Positions 10,805 to 19,584 of a stretch of DNA of 64,000 bases are shown here, piece by piece. Origin of the DNA: an uncultured Microbacterium sp. (GTDB taxonomy: Bacteria; Actinomycetota; Actinomycetes; Actinomycetales; Microbacteriaceae); the NCBI RefSeq assembly GCF_947632095.1, contig NZ_CANROA010000001.1:1-64000 (forward strand). Direction: 5' to 3'. The translations under genes and the position numbers were made by a program. Position 1 is the first letter of the stretch; every line of letters begins with the position of its first letter. Below the pieces are notes generated by a model. That model saw only the letters and a program-made list of their open reading frames with translations, did not search any database and was not told the DNA's origin.

Positions 10805-11594
10805 TATCGACCGACGCATTCAGGAGTACTACGGCGGTGTGTTCGACGAGCGGGCGCGCCTTACGACGCGCTCTGCGCAGGGGCCGCTCGAGTTCGACCG
10901 TGTGCAGGAGCTGGTCCGTTCGCACGTTCCTGCGGGCTCTCGGATCATCGATATCGGCGGGGGAGCAGGTGCTCATGCCGTCGCCCTCCGCGACGCGGGA
11001 TATGAGGTCATGCTCATTGACCCGGTGCAGAACCACGTCGATGCGGCCCGCAGGTCGGGCCTCGACGCACAGGTGGATGATGCGCGGGACCTGCCCTTCT
11101 CGGACGCGGAGTTCGAGGCGGCGATCATGCTCGGGCCGTTGTATCACCTGGCCGAACCGGAGGCTCGCGATCTCGCGATCGCGGAGGCCGTGCGGGTCAC
11201 CCGTCAGGGCGGTCACATCTTCGCCGGGGCCATCTCGCGCTTCATCGCCTTCGGTCAGCTCTACCTGACCACCGATCCGGCGACAGGAGATACGGATGAA
11301 TGGATCCGCCTGCTCCGAGACGGCAAGCCTTCTCCGCGCATCCGCTTTCCAGTAGGACACTTCCATACCTCGGAAGAGCTCAGCGATGAGCTGTCGCGGG
11401 ACGGTATCGCGGATGTCGAGGTCCACGGCATCGAGGGCCCTGCGGGGCTCTTCCTCGAACAGGTCCCGGCCGACGCCGGCCCGGATGCTGCGATGGCGGC
11501 CCGCACGATTGCTCGGGCATCGAGCTCGACGCCCGGTATCCGGGACTTCAGCGGACACCTACTTGGCATCGGTGTCGTGCAGCGAGCTGGGTGA
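10788..11594 (+). CDS. Class I SAM-dependent methyltransferase
   Basis: IIDIGGGAGAHAVALRDAGYEVMLIDP; start MTLQADIDRR overlaps GrpB 3' end. Confidence 0.88.
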   Translation: MTLQADIDRRIQEYYGGVFDERARLTTRSAQGPLEFDRVQELVRSHVPAGSRIIDIGGGAGAHAVALRDAGYEVMLIDPVQNHVDAARRSGLDAQVDDARDLPFSDAEFEAAIMLGPLYHLAEPEARDLAIAEAVRVTRQGGHIFAGAISRFIAFGQLYLTTDPATGDTDEWIRLLRDGKPSPRIRFPVGHFHTSEELSDELSRDGIADVEVHGIEGPAGLFLEQVPADAGPDAAMAARTIARASSSTPGIRDFSGHLLGIGVVQRAG

Positions 11595-11730
11595 CTCCTG
11601 AACTTTGTCGACTCGCTCTGGTTCGTACTTATGCTCTCATTGTGCGCGGAGCATGCGGAGGTCTTTCACCAGTAAGCGGCGTGATGCGTTGATCGGTTCG
11701 AGGGCTGTATCGGTTGCAATGGATAAGCCG

Positions 11731-11744
11731 ATAATGCACATTAT
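11731..11744. promoter_or_regulatory. Short inverted repeat ATAATG-CA-CATTAT in an AT-richer intergenic gap; possible operator
   Basis: Seen directly in sequence; no cognate regulator nearby. Confidence 0.25.
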
Positions 11745-11785
11745 GTCAGATCGGGTTTCGAAAGCCGTGCGTTCACACTGCCCCG

Positions 11786-12979
11786 TCAGTCGCTGAGCGT
11801 GAAGAGCTCCGCAGGAATCGCGTGCAGATCGACGAACTGAGCGCCGGGCAGTTCCATGGGTGTGCTCCGCGTCGTCTTCAACGTGGCGGCATCCAGACGG
11901 AGCACATCGCCGACGTAGGTTCGGCCGCCGCTTCGATCTGCGAATGAGAAGTCCCGGACGTACAGGTCGAGCTGCCCGCCGGGTGACGCCACCAGTCGTT
12001 CGGCCTTCGCATCCTCCCCGTCCCCGAACTCGCGTTCGAGGACGACGGAAGCGCCATCGGGCGAGAGCAACGCGACGCCATGCTCCAGCAGCACGTAGAT
12101 CCGCTCCCCCAGGTTCTCGATTCGGACTCCCGTGTCCGAGAACTCGGTGATGAGCGTTTTATCCCAGGTCACCGTGTCTATCCGAACCAATTTGTTCCAG
12201 GCGAATTCGGGGTAGTCATCAATATCGTGGAATGAATCGGACTCGAGGCAATAGAGCGTCTCACCAGTCATCGCACATGACTGGATTCCGCCTGTGCCGG
12301 GCCAGTCGTGCTGGGCCAGCACCGTCATCTCGTTGGGATCGACCACGATGATCCGTGATCCATCGCCTTCCGGTTCAGATGCCTCGATCTGGCCGGCCAA
12401 GTACAGCTCATCGCCGTGGAGGATCGCACTCTCCAGGTACCCGTGCAGTTCGAGGCTGCGCAGCGTCTTGCCGGTGCGGTCATGGACGACGAGAGGGTTC
12501 GAGTAGCCCTGCCCATCCTGGCCGACATTGACGAGCGAAGCGATCTCGTCATCTCCCAACCAGGCTGCGGCCGTGACGCCGGTCCCCTCGGGGTAGTCGA
12601 GGTGTCCGGTGTCCACCGATCCGTCGTCGTTCACGAAGGCAAGATCTGCGGAGCGTGCACCGAGCAACCCCACGGTCGTCGGCGCGTCGATGCGGGTGGA
12701 CAGATTGACCGCGGTGAGTTCTGCGGTCGCGATGACGGCTCCGTCATCGTCGACGGTAGTCGCGTTACCGCGACGCGTATCCATATCGGTGTAATAGACG
12801 GAGTACGCGCCCGCTCCCGGCTCGATATCACCGTGGAGCCCCGGTCCCCCGAACCCGAGCATCGAACATCCGGATCCGATGAGGAGGATGCCCGCATAAG
12901 AGACGACGGCGAGGGTAGCTCTGAGCGAGCTCTGACCCGATACATGTCGTCCGCGGTATCGATTCTCTGCTCTAGCCAC
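11786..12979 (-). CDS. Predicted secreted lipoprotein of unknown function (beta-propeller-like)
   Basis: Signal peptide with lipobox (GILLIGSGC); repeated GETLYCLESDSF / DELYLAGQIE style blades; GTG start with -10-like TAGCCT 6 nt upstream. Confidence 0.7.
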   Translation of the reverse strand: MARAENRYRGRHVSGQSSLRATLAVVSYAGILLIGSGCSMLGFGGPGLHGDIEPGAGAYSVYYTDMDTRRGNATTVDDDGAVIATAELTAVNLSTRIDAPTTVGLLGARSADLAFVNDDGSVDTGHLDYPEGTGVTAAAWLGDDEIASLVNVGQDGQGYSNPLVVHDRTGKTLRSLELHGYLESAILHGDELYLAGQIEASEPEGDGSRIIVVDPNEMTVLAQHDWPGTGGIQSCAMTGETLYCLESDSFHDIDDYPEFAWNKLVRIDTVTWDKTLITEFSDTGVRIENLGERIYVLLEHGVALLSPDGASVVLEREFGDGEDAKAERLVASPGGQLDLYVRDFSFADRSGGRTYVGDVLRLDAATLKTTRSTPMELPGAQFVDLHAIPAELFTLSD

Positions 12980-13090
12980 GCCTTCAGGCTATCCGTGTGT
13001 GACGCACCGGACTTTCTCTCTCTCCTTACTCGGTACGGGGTGTTGCGCTCGATGCACGACCAGCGATCCCTCAGCCGATAGGCTCGCCGC

Positions 13091-13606
13091 ATGACGGCAC
13101 CCGGGGGACGAAGCCTGCTCGATCGTGTTTTCGACGCGATGATCGGCCTTAAAGGCCTGAATGGCGTTCTGGAGCTGCTCGGCGGGCTCGCTCTCCTGAT
13201 CATCGATATCGAACATCTGCGCGGCATGCTGCGCTGGGTCAGCGTCCACGCTTTCGTCTCGCATCCGGATTCGGCGATCGCCCAGTGGATGAACGCCTTC
13301 GCCGATAGGCTCGGGGCGGACTCGGCGGATTTCGCGGGCTGGTACCTCATGCTGCACGGGGCGATCAAGATCGCGATGGTGTGGGCACTGCTCAAGCAGA
13401 AGCTGTGGGCGTACCCGTGGACGCTCGTCGTGATCGCGGGATTCATCGTCTACCAGTCGTATGAGATCATTTTCCACTTCACCTGGATGATGGTGCTCCT
13501 CACTGTTTTCGACCTCGTCGTGATCTGGCTCACCTGGCGAGAGTGGCAGGAGCAGAAGACGCGTCTCGGGGCCCCGTCGCCGGAGTCCTCTCCCGTCGAG
13601 GGGTAG
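13091..13606 (+). CDS. DUF2127 family membrane protein
   Basis: LLDRVFDAMIGLKGLNGVLELLGG...YLMLHGAIKIAMVWALLKQKLWAYPW. Confidence 0.82.
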   Translation: MTAPGGRSLLDRVFDAMIGLKGLNGVLELLGGLALLIIDIEHLRGMLRWVSVHAFVSHPDSAIAQWMNAFADRLGADSADFAGWYLMLHGAIKIAMVWALLKQKLWAYPWTLVVIAGFIVYQSYEIIFHFTWMMVLLTVFDLVVIWLTWREWQEQKTRLGAPSPESSPVEG

Positions 13607-13616
13607 CGTAGAGAGC

Positions 13617-14924
13617 GTGCCGATCGCCTCCCCCGCTCCCCGTCAGATACCCGGGTGGAGAGGCTGGCTGATCTGGGCCGTCGGCGTCGCCGCGTACATG
13701 CTCGCGATAGCGAACCGCACATCTCTCGGAGCCGTCGGCGTCGACGCCGCCGAGCGCTTCCACGCGGATGCTGCGACCCTCTCGCTCTTCGCGGTCGTGC
13801 AACTCGCGGTCTACGGCGGTATGCAGATCCCGATCGGCGTGCTGCTGGACCGATACGGCGCGCGCCCCATCATCACGGCGGGCATGTTCCTCATGGCGCT
13901 GGGGCAGCTGACGATGGCCCTCTCCCCCAGCATCGGCATCGCGATCCTCGCGCGCGTACTGCTGGGCGCCGGTGATGCCGCGGTGTTCCCGGCGGTCCTG
14001 CGGCTGGTCGCCACCTGGTTCCCCTCGCAGCGTGGACCGGTGATGGTGCAGCTCACGGGCGTGATCGGTCAGGCCGGTCAGCTCATCGCCCTCGTCCCGC
14101 TCGCAGCGCTGCTTCACTCGACGTCGTGGTCGATCGCCTTCGGCAGCTTCGCCGGACTCGGGGTGCTCTTCGGCATCCTGGTCTTCGCGCTCATCCGCAA
14201 CCATCCGCCGGAGTCCCCCGCCGACGTCACCGTCGATACCGAGACGGGTGTGGTGCGCATCGTGACCTCATCGGTCGATACGGAGGTCGGTATTCGTGCG
14301 GCCTGGCGTCACCCCGGCACGCGCCTCGCGTTCTGGTCGCACTTCACGACGCCCTTCGCGGGTACGGCGTTCGTGCTCCTGTGGGGCATGCCCTTCCTGA
14401 CCGCCGGCGAGGGTCTCTCCGCTGCACGCGCGGCGGGGCTCATATCGGTATATGTCGTGGCGGGAATGATCCTCGGGCCGGTCATCGGGGATCTCTCCCG
14501 TCGGATGCCGAATCAGCGCTCGCTGGCACTCGTACTGCCGGCGACGGCCATTCAGTGCATCGCCTGGCTCGCCGTGATCTTCTACCCCGGTTCGGCTCCC
14601 GATTGGCTGCTGTATGTGCTCGCCGTAGCTCTGGCCTTCGGCGGACCCGCATCGATGATCGCATTCGATCATGCCCGCACGCACAACCCCGCTCATCGGT
14701 TGAGCACGGCGACCGGACTCACGAATGCGGGCGGCTTCGTGGCTGCTCTCCTCGCAGTGTTCCTCATCGGCGTGACGCTCGACCTGCAGGGCGCCGGTAC
14801 TCCGGACACCTATTCACTGGATGCTTTCCGCCTGGCGTTCTTCATGCAGGTGCCCCTCTGGGCGCTGGGGGTGACGTTCATCCTCATCGAACGCCGCAAG
14901 ACCCGCATTCGCATGGGCTTCTGA
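13617..14924 (+). CDS. MFS transporter
   Basis: About 12 hydrophobic segments; GVLLDRYGARPIITAGMFLMALGQ motif. Confidence 0.88.
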   Translation: MPIASPAPRQIPGWRGWLIWAVGVAAYMLAIANRTSLGAVGVDAAERFHADAATLSLFAVVQLAVYGGMQIPIGVLLDRYGARPIITAGMFLMALGQLTMALSPSIGIAILARVLLGAGDAAVFPAVLRLVATWFPSQRGPVMVQLTGVIGQAGQLIALVPLAALLHSTSWSIAFGSFAGLGVLFGILVFALIRNHPPESPADVTVDTETGVVRIVTSSVDTEVGIRAAWRHPGTRLAFWSHFTTPFAGTAFVLLWGMPFLTAGEGLSAARAAGLISVYVVAGMILGPVIGDLSRRMPNQRSLALVLPATAIQCIAWLAVIFYPGSAPDWLLYVLAVALAFGGPASMIAFDHARTHNPAHRLSTATGLTNAGGFVAALLAVFLIGVTLDLQGAGTPDTYSLDAFRLAFFMQVPLWALGVTFILIERRKTRIRMGF

Positions 14925-14931
14925 AAACGGC

Positions 14932-15678
14932 TCAGCGCCGGCGCGGAGTCCAGCCCGACGGGAGAGCGCCATCGTCGATCGCTCGCTCCCGGTCGGCCTT
15001 CGCCGACCATCCCTGAGCCGCGTCGAGCGCGTCGAACCCTCCCCGCGCGATGCGCATGCCGACATCCTCATGATGCATACGGGGCGCTCCCCCGCGACGC
15101 ACCGATGCGCGTACATTCCACGCATCGTCGGCATAGCCGCCGCCGCGGAAGACCCGGTATTCGTCGTAGCGGGCCGGATCCAGCAGATCCCAGCACCACT
15201 CCCAGACGTTGCCGAGCGTGTCGAACAGGCCGTTCAGGTTAGGCATCCGTCCGCCGACGTCCTGCGGTGCGCGGACGCCGTCCGCGGCGGTCCACGCGAT
15301 GTCCCCGAGCAGTCCGTACGTCGGCGTCGTCGACCCGGCGCGGCAGGCGTACTCCCACTCCGCCTCCGTCGGCAGGCGGTAGCCGTCGCTGTCGACATGC
15401 CAGGTGACGTCCTCGCCGTCGAAGGAGTAGGCAGGGTCGAGGCCCTCCCACTCGGAGGCCGCGTTGCAGAAGCGGACGGCGCGCAACCAGCTGAGATCAG
15501 CGGCAGGACGTCGCGGATGCCGAGCCTCGATGCCGAGGACCTCGGCGAACTGCTCCTCGGTCACGGCATACACGCCGATCTCGAAAGCTTCGAGGTGCAC
15601 CGTGCGATGGATCTTCCTCCGGGCATCGTGCAGGGTCACGGAACCCGCGGGGATGCGAGCCATCTCGATGTCGCTCAT
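14932..15678 (-). CDS. Formylglycine-generating enzyme-like (SUMF1/FGE-sulfatase fold) protein
   Basis: YAVTEEQFAEVLG, GYRLPTEAEWEYACRAG, LFDTLGNVWEWCWD, RGGGY. Confidence 0.87.
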   Translation of the reverse strand: MSDIEMARIPAGSVTLHDARRKIHRTVHLEAFEIGVYAVTEEQFAEVLGIEARHPRRPAADLSWLRAVRFCNAASEWEGLDPAYSFDGEDVTWHVDSDGYRLPTEAEWEYACRAGSTTPTYGLLGDIAWTAADGVRAPQDVGGRMPNLNGLFDTLGNVWEWCWDLLDPARYDEYRVFRGGGYADDAWNVRASVRRGGAPRMHHEDVGMRIARGGFDALDAAQGWSAKADRERAIDDGALPSGWTPRRR

Positions 15679-16301
15679 ACCGGCGCCGCTTTCTCTCCCC
15701 CATCCAGCCGCACCGCGAAGATGCGCATGAAATATTGGCACAGCGGACCGACGAGCAGGGCGAAGGCGAGGGTTCCGATGCCGACGTTGCCGCCGAGCGA
15801 CCAGCCGACCGCGACGACCGTGACCTCGAGGCCGGTGCGCACCACCCAGATGGGCCAACCGGTGCGCGCATGCAATCCCGTCATCAGTCCGTCGCGCGGG
15901 CCGGGGCCGAAGTGCGCGCCGATGTAGAGGCCGGTGGCAGCCGAGAGCACGAGCAGTCCGAAGATGAAGAAACCGATGCGCAGCCACAGCGACTGGTTCA
16001 CGGGTATGAGGAGAAGGCCCACATCGGCCGACGGTCCCACGAGCAGTGCGTTGAGCACCGTGCCGATGCCGAAACGCTGCCGCAGAGGCAGCCACAGCAG
16101 CAGCACGACTATGCTGATGAGGATCGTGATCGTGCCGAACGTCAACGGCACATGGCGTGCGACGCCCTGCGAGAGGACATCCCAGGGAGCGGCGCCGATC
16201 GCGCCGCGGATCATGAACGCGATGCCGATCCCGTAGAGGAACAGCCCGACGAGGAGTTGTGTGATGCGGCGCGGAAGCCGACGCCCCCGCGACGACGTCA
16301 C
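15675..16301 (-). CDS. YczE/YitT-like integral membrane protein
   Basis: LFLYGIGIAFMIRGAIGAAPWDVLSQGVA...GPGPRDGLMTGL; GTGA overlap with upstream SGNH gene. Confidence 0.82.
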   Translation of the reverse strand: MTSSRGRRLPRRITQLLVGLFLYGIGIAFMIRGAIGAAPWDVLSQGVARHVPLTFGTITILISIVVLLLWLPLRQRFGIGTVLNALLVGPSADVGLLLIPVNQSLWLRIGFFIFGLLVLSAATGLYIGAHFGPGPRDGLMTGLHARTGWPIWVVRTGLEVTVVAVGWSLGGNVGIGTLAFALLVGPLCQYFMRIFAVRLDGGEKAAPV

Positions 16302-17053
16302 CGGGGAACCCGTTCCACCCAGGAGGGGTACTTCGCGGTACGTCCGTCGCCGGACGAAGTGCGTGTGATGCGGCGCTTCATCCACGGGCCGACATGCTCG
16401 CGGTAATAGGCGAATCCGCTGGGACCCGCGGAAGCGGTAGCCGACCGCGCCCACCATTCGGCGGGCGGTTCGTAGCCCAGTGCATGCAGCACGCGCGCTG
16501 CCACCCGATGGTGGCCGGCGGCGTTCATGTGCAGACGGTCTTCCGACCAGTAGGCGCCGCGGGCGAGCTCCTGGTCGGGCCAGTTCAGTGCGCGGATGAC
16601 GTCGTCACGGCCGGCGACGCGGCGCAGCACCGCGGCCGAGAGTTCATCACCCCGACGTTGGATGAGGGAGCCCATGGGCAGCTGCCCTGCGGGGTTCGCC
16701 CCGGAGAGGAGAATGAGGGTGACACCCTGCTCATCGCAGCGGCGCAGCACGCGGGAGAACGTGTCGGCGATGTGCTCGAGATCGGCGCGCGGGCGCAGCA
16801 TGTCGTTTCCGCCGCCGTTGAACGACAGGTGCGTGGGCTTCAGGGCGAGAGCGGGCTCGAGCTGCTGCTCGATGATCGGCCAGGCGAGCTTGCCACGGAT
16901 GGCGAGATTGGCGTACTGGATGCTGTGCCCCGCAGCATCCGCCCATCCCTGCGCCGCGATGTCCGCCCAGCCGCGCACGCGGCCGTCGGGCAATTCATCA
17001 CCGACGCCCTCGCTGAATGAATCTCCGATGGCGACGAATCTGACAGCACTCAC
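16298..17053 (-). CDS. SGNH/GDSL hydrolase
   Basis: FVAIGDSFSEGVGD block I, GGNDM block III, DRLHMNAAGHHRVA block V. Confidence 0.92.
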   Translation of the reverse strand: MSAVRFVAIGDSFSEGVGDELPDGRVRGWADIAAQGWADAAGHSIQYANLAIRGKLAWPIIEQQLEPALALKPTHLSFNGGGNDMLRPRADLEHIADTFSRVLRRCDEQGVTLILLSGANPAGQLPMGSLIQRRGDELSAAVLRRVAGRDDVIRALNWPDQELARGAYWSEDRLHMNAAGHHRVAARVLHALGYEPPAEWWARSATASAGPSGFAYYREHVGPWMKRRITRTSSGDGRTAKYPSWVERVPR

Positions 17054-17087
17054 GCATCCAGCCTATTCCCGCCGAGCCGACCGCGCG

Positions 17088-18434
17088 TCATCGGTCGTCG
17101 AGAGCGAGGCCCCGACGGTCGACGAGACCCCAGGCTGCGATGGCCGCGATGACGAAGAACGCGCTGAACACGACGAACAGCAAGGATGCTCCGCCCTTGA
17201 CGAGCAGAACGGGAACGGCGAGCGGCGCGATGATCGACGCGATGCGCCCGACTCCCGCGGCCCATCCCGAACCGGTGGCGCGCATCGAAGTGGGATAGAT
17301 CTCGGGCGTGACGGCGTAGAGCGCACCCCAGGCTCCGAGGTTGAAGAACGACAGTGCCATCCCGGAGGCGATCACGGCCGTATCGCCGCTCGCTGTGCCG
17401 AAGGCGATCGCCGATGCGGCGGAGCCGATGAGGAAGACCGACAGCGTCAGTCGGCGTCCCCACACCTCGATCAGCCAGGCGGCGACGGCGTAACCGGGAA
17501 GCTGCGCGAGGGTGATGATGAGGGTGAACCCGAAGGAGCGGACCAGGTCGTAACCGGCGTCGACGAGGATGCTGGGGATCCAGATGAAGGCGCCGTAGTA
17601 GGAGAAGTTCACGCAGAACCACACGAGCCAGATGCACAGCGTGCGCGTGCGGAACTCCCGGCCCCACAGGCGAGACAGGCGCGATCCGGTGGGCGCGGCG
17701 ATCGGTTCATCAGCGACAGCGATCGCTTCTGCTGCGGGGGCGATGGTTCCGGCCGAGGCCTCGAACTGCTCGACGATGCGCTCCGCCTCCGCGGTGCGTC
17801 CGCGCGAGGCGAGCCAGCGCGGCGACTCCGGCAGGCCCCAGCGCACGATCAACGCGTAGACGGCGGGTATCGCACCGATCGCGAAGGCCCAGCGCCAGCC
17901 TGAATCGGATGCCGGCACGATGAAGTATCCGATCAGGGCCGCGGCCGTCCAGCCCACGGCCCAGAACGCCTCGAGGAAGACGATCAACCGGCCGCGGATG
18001 CGCGCCGGGGCGAATTCGCTCACATAGGTCGAGGCGACCGGAAGCTCGGCGCCGAGGCCGAGACCCACGAGGAAGCGGAGCACCAGCAGCATGGCGAGCC
18101 CGCCGACGAGAGCGCTCGCTCCGGTGGCGATGCCGTAGACGAGCAGGGTGAGGGCGAAGATCTGCCGCCGCCCGAAGCGGTCGGCGAGAAGCCCACCCAG
18201 GCTCGCGCCCAGCGCCATGCCGATGAAACCGACCGACGCGATCCAACCGCTCTCCGTCTTCGTCAGGTCCCATTGGACCGTGAGCGCGGCGAGGATGAAC
18301 GAGATGAGGCCGACATCCATCGCATCCAGCGCCCAGCCCAGGCCGGAACCGGCGAGGAGCCGTCCGTGACGACGGGTGAACGGCAGGCCGTCCAGGCGTG
18401 TGGAGAGCGAGGCGCCCGGAGTCTTATCGGTCAT
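17088..18434 (-). CDS. MFS transporter (sugar/aromatic acid type)
   Basis: GMALGASLGGLLADRFGRRQIF, SPRWLASRGR, PTSMRATGSGWA. Confidence 0.9.
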   Translation of the reverse strand: MTDKTPGASLSTRLDGLPFTRRHGRLLAGSGLGWALDAMDVGLISFILAALTVQWDLTKTESGWIASVGFIGMALGASLGGLLADRFGRRQIFALTLLVYGIATGASALVGGLAMLLVLRFLVGLGLGAELPVASTYVSEFAPARIRGRLIVFLEAFWAVGWTAAALIGYFIVPASDSGWRWAFAIGAIPAVYALIVRWGLPESPRWLASRGRTAEAERIVEQFEASAGTIAPAAEAIAVADEPIAAPTGSRLSRLWGREFRTRTLCIWLVWFCVNFSYYGAFIWIPSILVDAGYDLVRSFGFTLIITLAQLPGYAVAAWLIEVWGRRLTLSVFLIGSAASAIAFGTASGDTAVIASGMALSFFNLGAWGALYAVTPEIYPTSMRATGSGWAAGVGRIASIIAPLAVPVLLVKGGASLLFVVFSAFFVIAAIAAWGLVDRRGLALDDR

Positions 18435-18474
18435 ACGTTCATCGTAGAGCCGTCCCTCCGGGCGCCGAACGCTC

Positions 18475-19509
18475 TCAATCGTCGGCGGCGAGGATCTCGC
18501 GCACCCGCGGGATGACCTCGGTGCCGTACAGCTCGATGCTCTGCATCATCTGCTCGTGGCCGAGAGTTCCTGTGGAGTACTTCAGATCGAAGCGACCGAG
18601 TCCGAGAGTGCGGATCGTTGCGGCGATCTTCTGCGCCACCCGCTCGGGCGACCCGGAATAGATCGCGCCGGCCGGCCCCACATCGTTCTGGAAGCGGGCA
18701 CGGCTGTAGGCGGGCCAGCCGCGCTCCGCGCCGATCGTGTTGTTCATGGCCTCGAACCCGGCGTATGCCGCGTCCCAGGCTTCTTCGTCCGTGCGCGCGA
18801 TGTGACCCGGAGAATGAACGGCGATCGGAAGCACCGGTGTGCCCATGGCCGCCGTCGAGCGGTGGTAGAGATCGACGAACTGACGGAAACGCTCCGCCGG
18901 GCCGCCGATGATCGCGAGCATGAGGCCCAGCCCGTGCCGCGCGACGCGCAGAACCGATTCGGGGCTTCCGCCGACACCGACCCAGGTGCGCAGGCCGTTC
19001 TCCGTCTTCGGGAACACATCCGCGTTCTCGAGGGGCGGACGCATGGTGCCCGACCACGTGACCGGCTTCTCCTCGAGCAGCTGGACGAACAGCTCGAGCT
19101 TCTGTTCGAACAGCGCCTCGTAGTCGCGCAGGTCGTATCCGAACAGCGGGAACGACTCGATGAACGATCCACGGCCGAGCACGACCTCCGCGCGGCCGTG
19201 GGAGAGAGCATCCAGCGTCGCGAAGCGTTCGAAGACCCGCACGGGATCGTCGGAGGAGAGCACCGTGACGGCGGTGCCCAGGCGGATACGCTCGGTGCGA
19301 GAGGCGATCGCGGCCAGCACCATCTCGGGCGCGGAGACGGCGAAGTCGGGGCGGTGGTGCTCCCCCACCCCGAAGAAGTCGATGCCGAAGCGATCGGCGA
19401 GCGCCGCCTGATCGACCACGTTCCGAATCGTCTGCGCGGCGGTCAGCAGCTCGCCGTCCGCGCCCCGCGTGATGTCGCCGAAGGTGTCCAGCCCGAACTC
19501 GATGGTCAT
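18475..19509 (-). CDS. LLM class flavin-dependent oxidoreductase
   Basis: MTIEFGLDTFGDI, FFGVGEHHRPDFAVSAPEMVLAAIASRTERIRLGTAVTVLSS. Confidence 0.88.
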   Translation of the reverse strand: MTIEFGLDTFGDITRGADGELLTAAQTIRNVVDQAALADRFGIDFFGVGEHHRPDFAVSAPEMVLAAIASRTERIRLGTAVTVLSSDDPVRVFERFATLDALSHGRAEVVLGRGSFIESFPLFGYDLRDYEALFEQKLELFVQLLEEKPVTWSGTMRPPLENADVFPKTENGLRTWVGVGGSPESVLRVARHGLGLMLAIIGGPAERFRQFVDLYHRSTAAMGTPVLPIAVHSPGHIARTDEEAWDAAYAGFEAMNNTIGAERGWPAYSRARFQNDVGPAGAIYSGSPERVAQKIAATIRTLGLGRFDLKYSTGTLGHEQMMQSIELYGTEVIPRVREILAADD

Positions 19510-19584
19510 GTCAGCCCTTTCGTATGTGACTGAATGAACCGCAGCGGGGTGCGCGGCATTCCCGCGCACCCCGCCGGGCGATTC

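Noticed and set aside
7845-11558. 1237-aa minus-strand ORF opposite the UvrA-like operon
   Set aside because: Mirror-frame artefact; plus-strand UvrA, GrpB and methyltransferase motifs are unambiguous
11605-11796. 63-aa plus-strand ORF in the AT-richer gap
   Set aside because: No SD, no recognisable motif; more likely non-coding or decayed sequence
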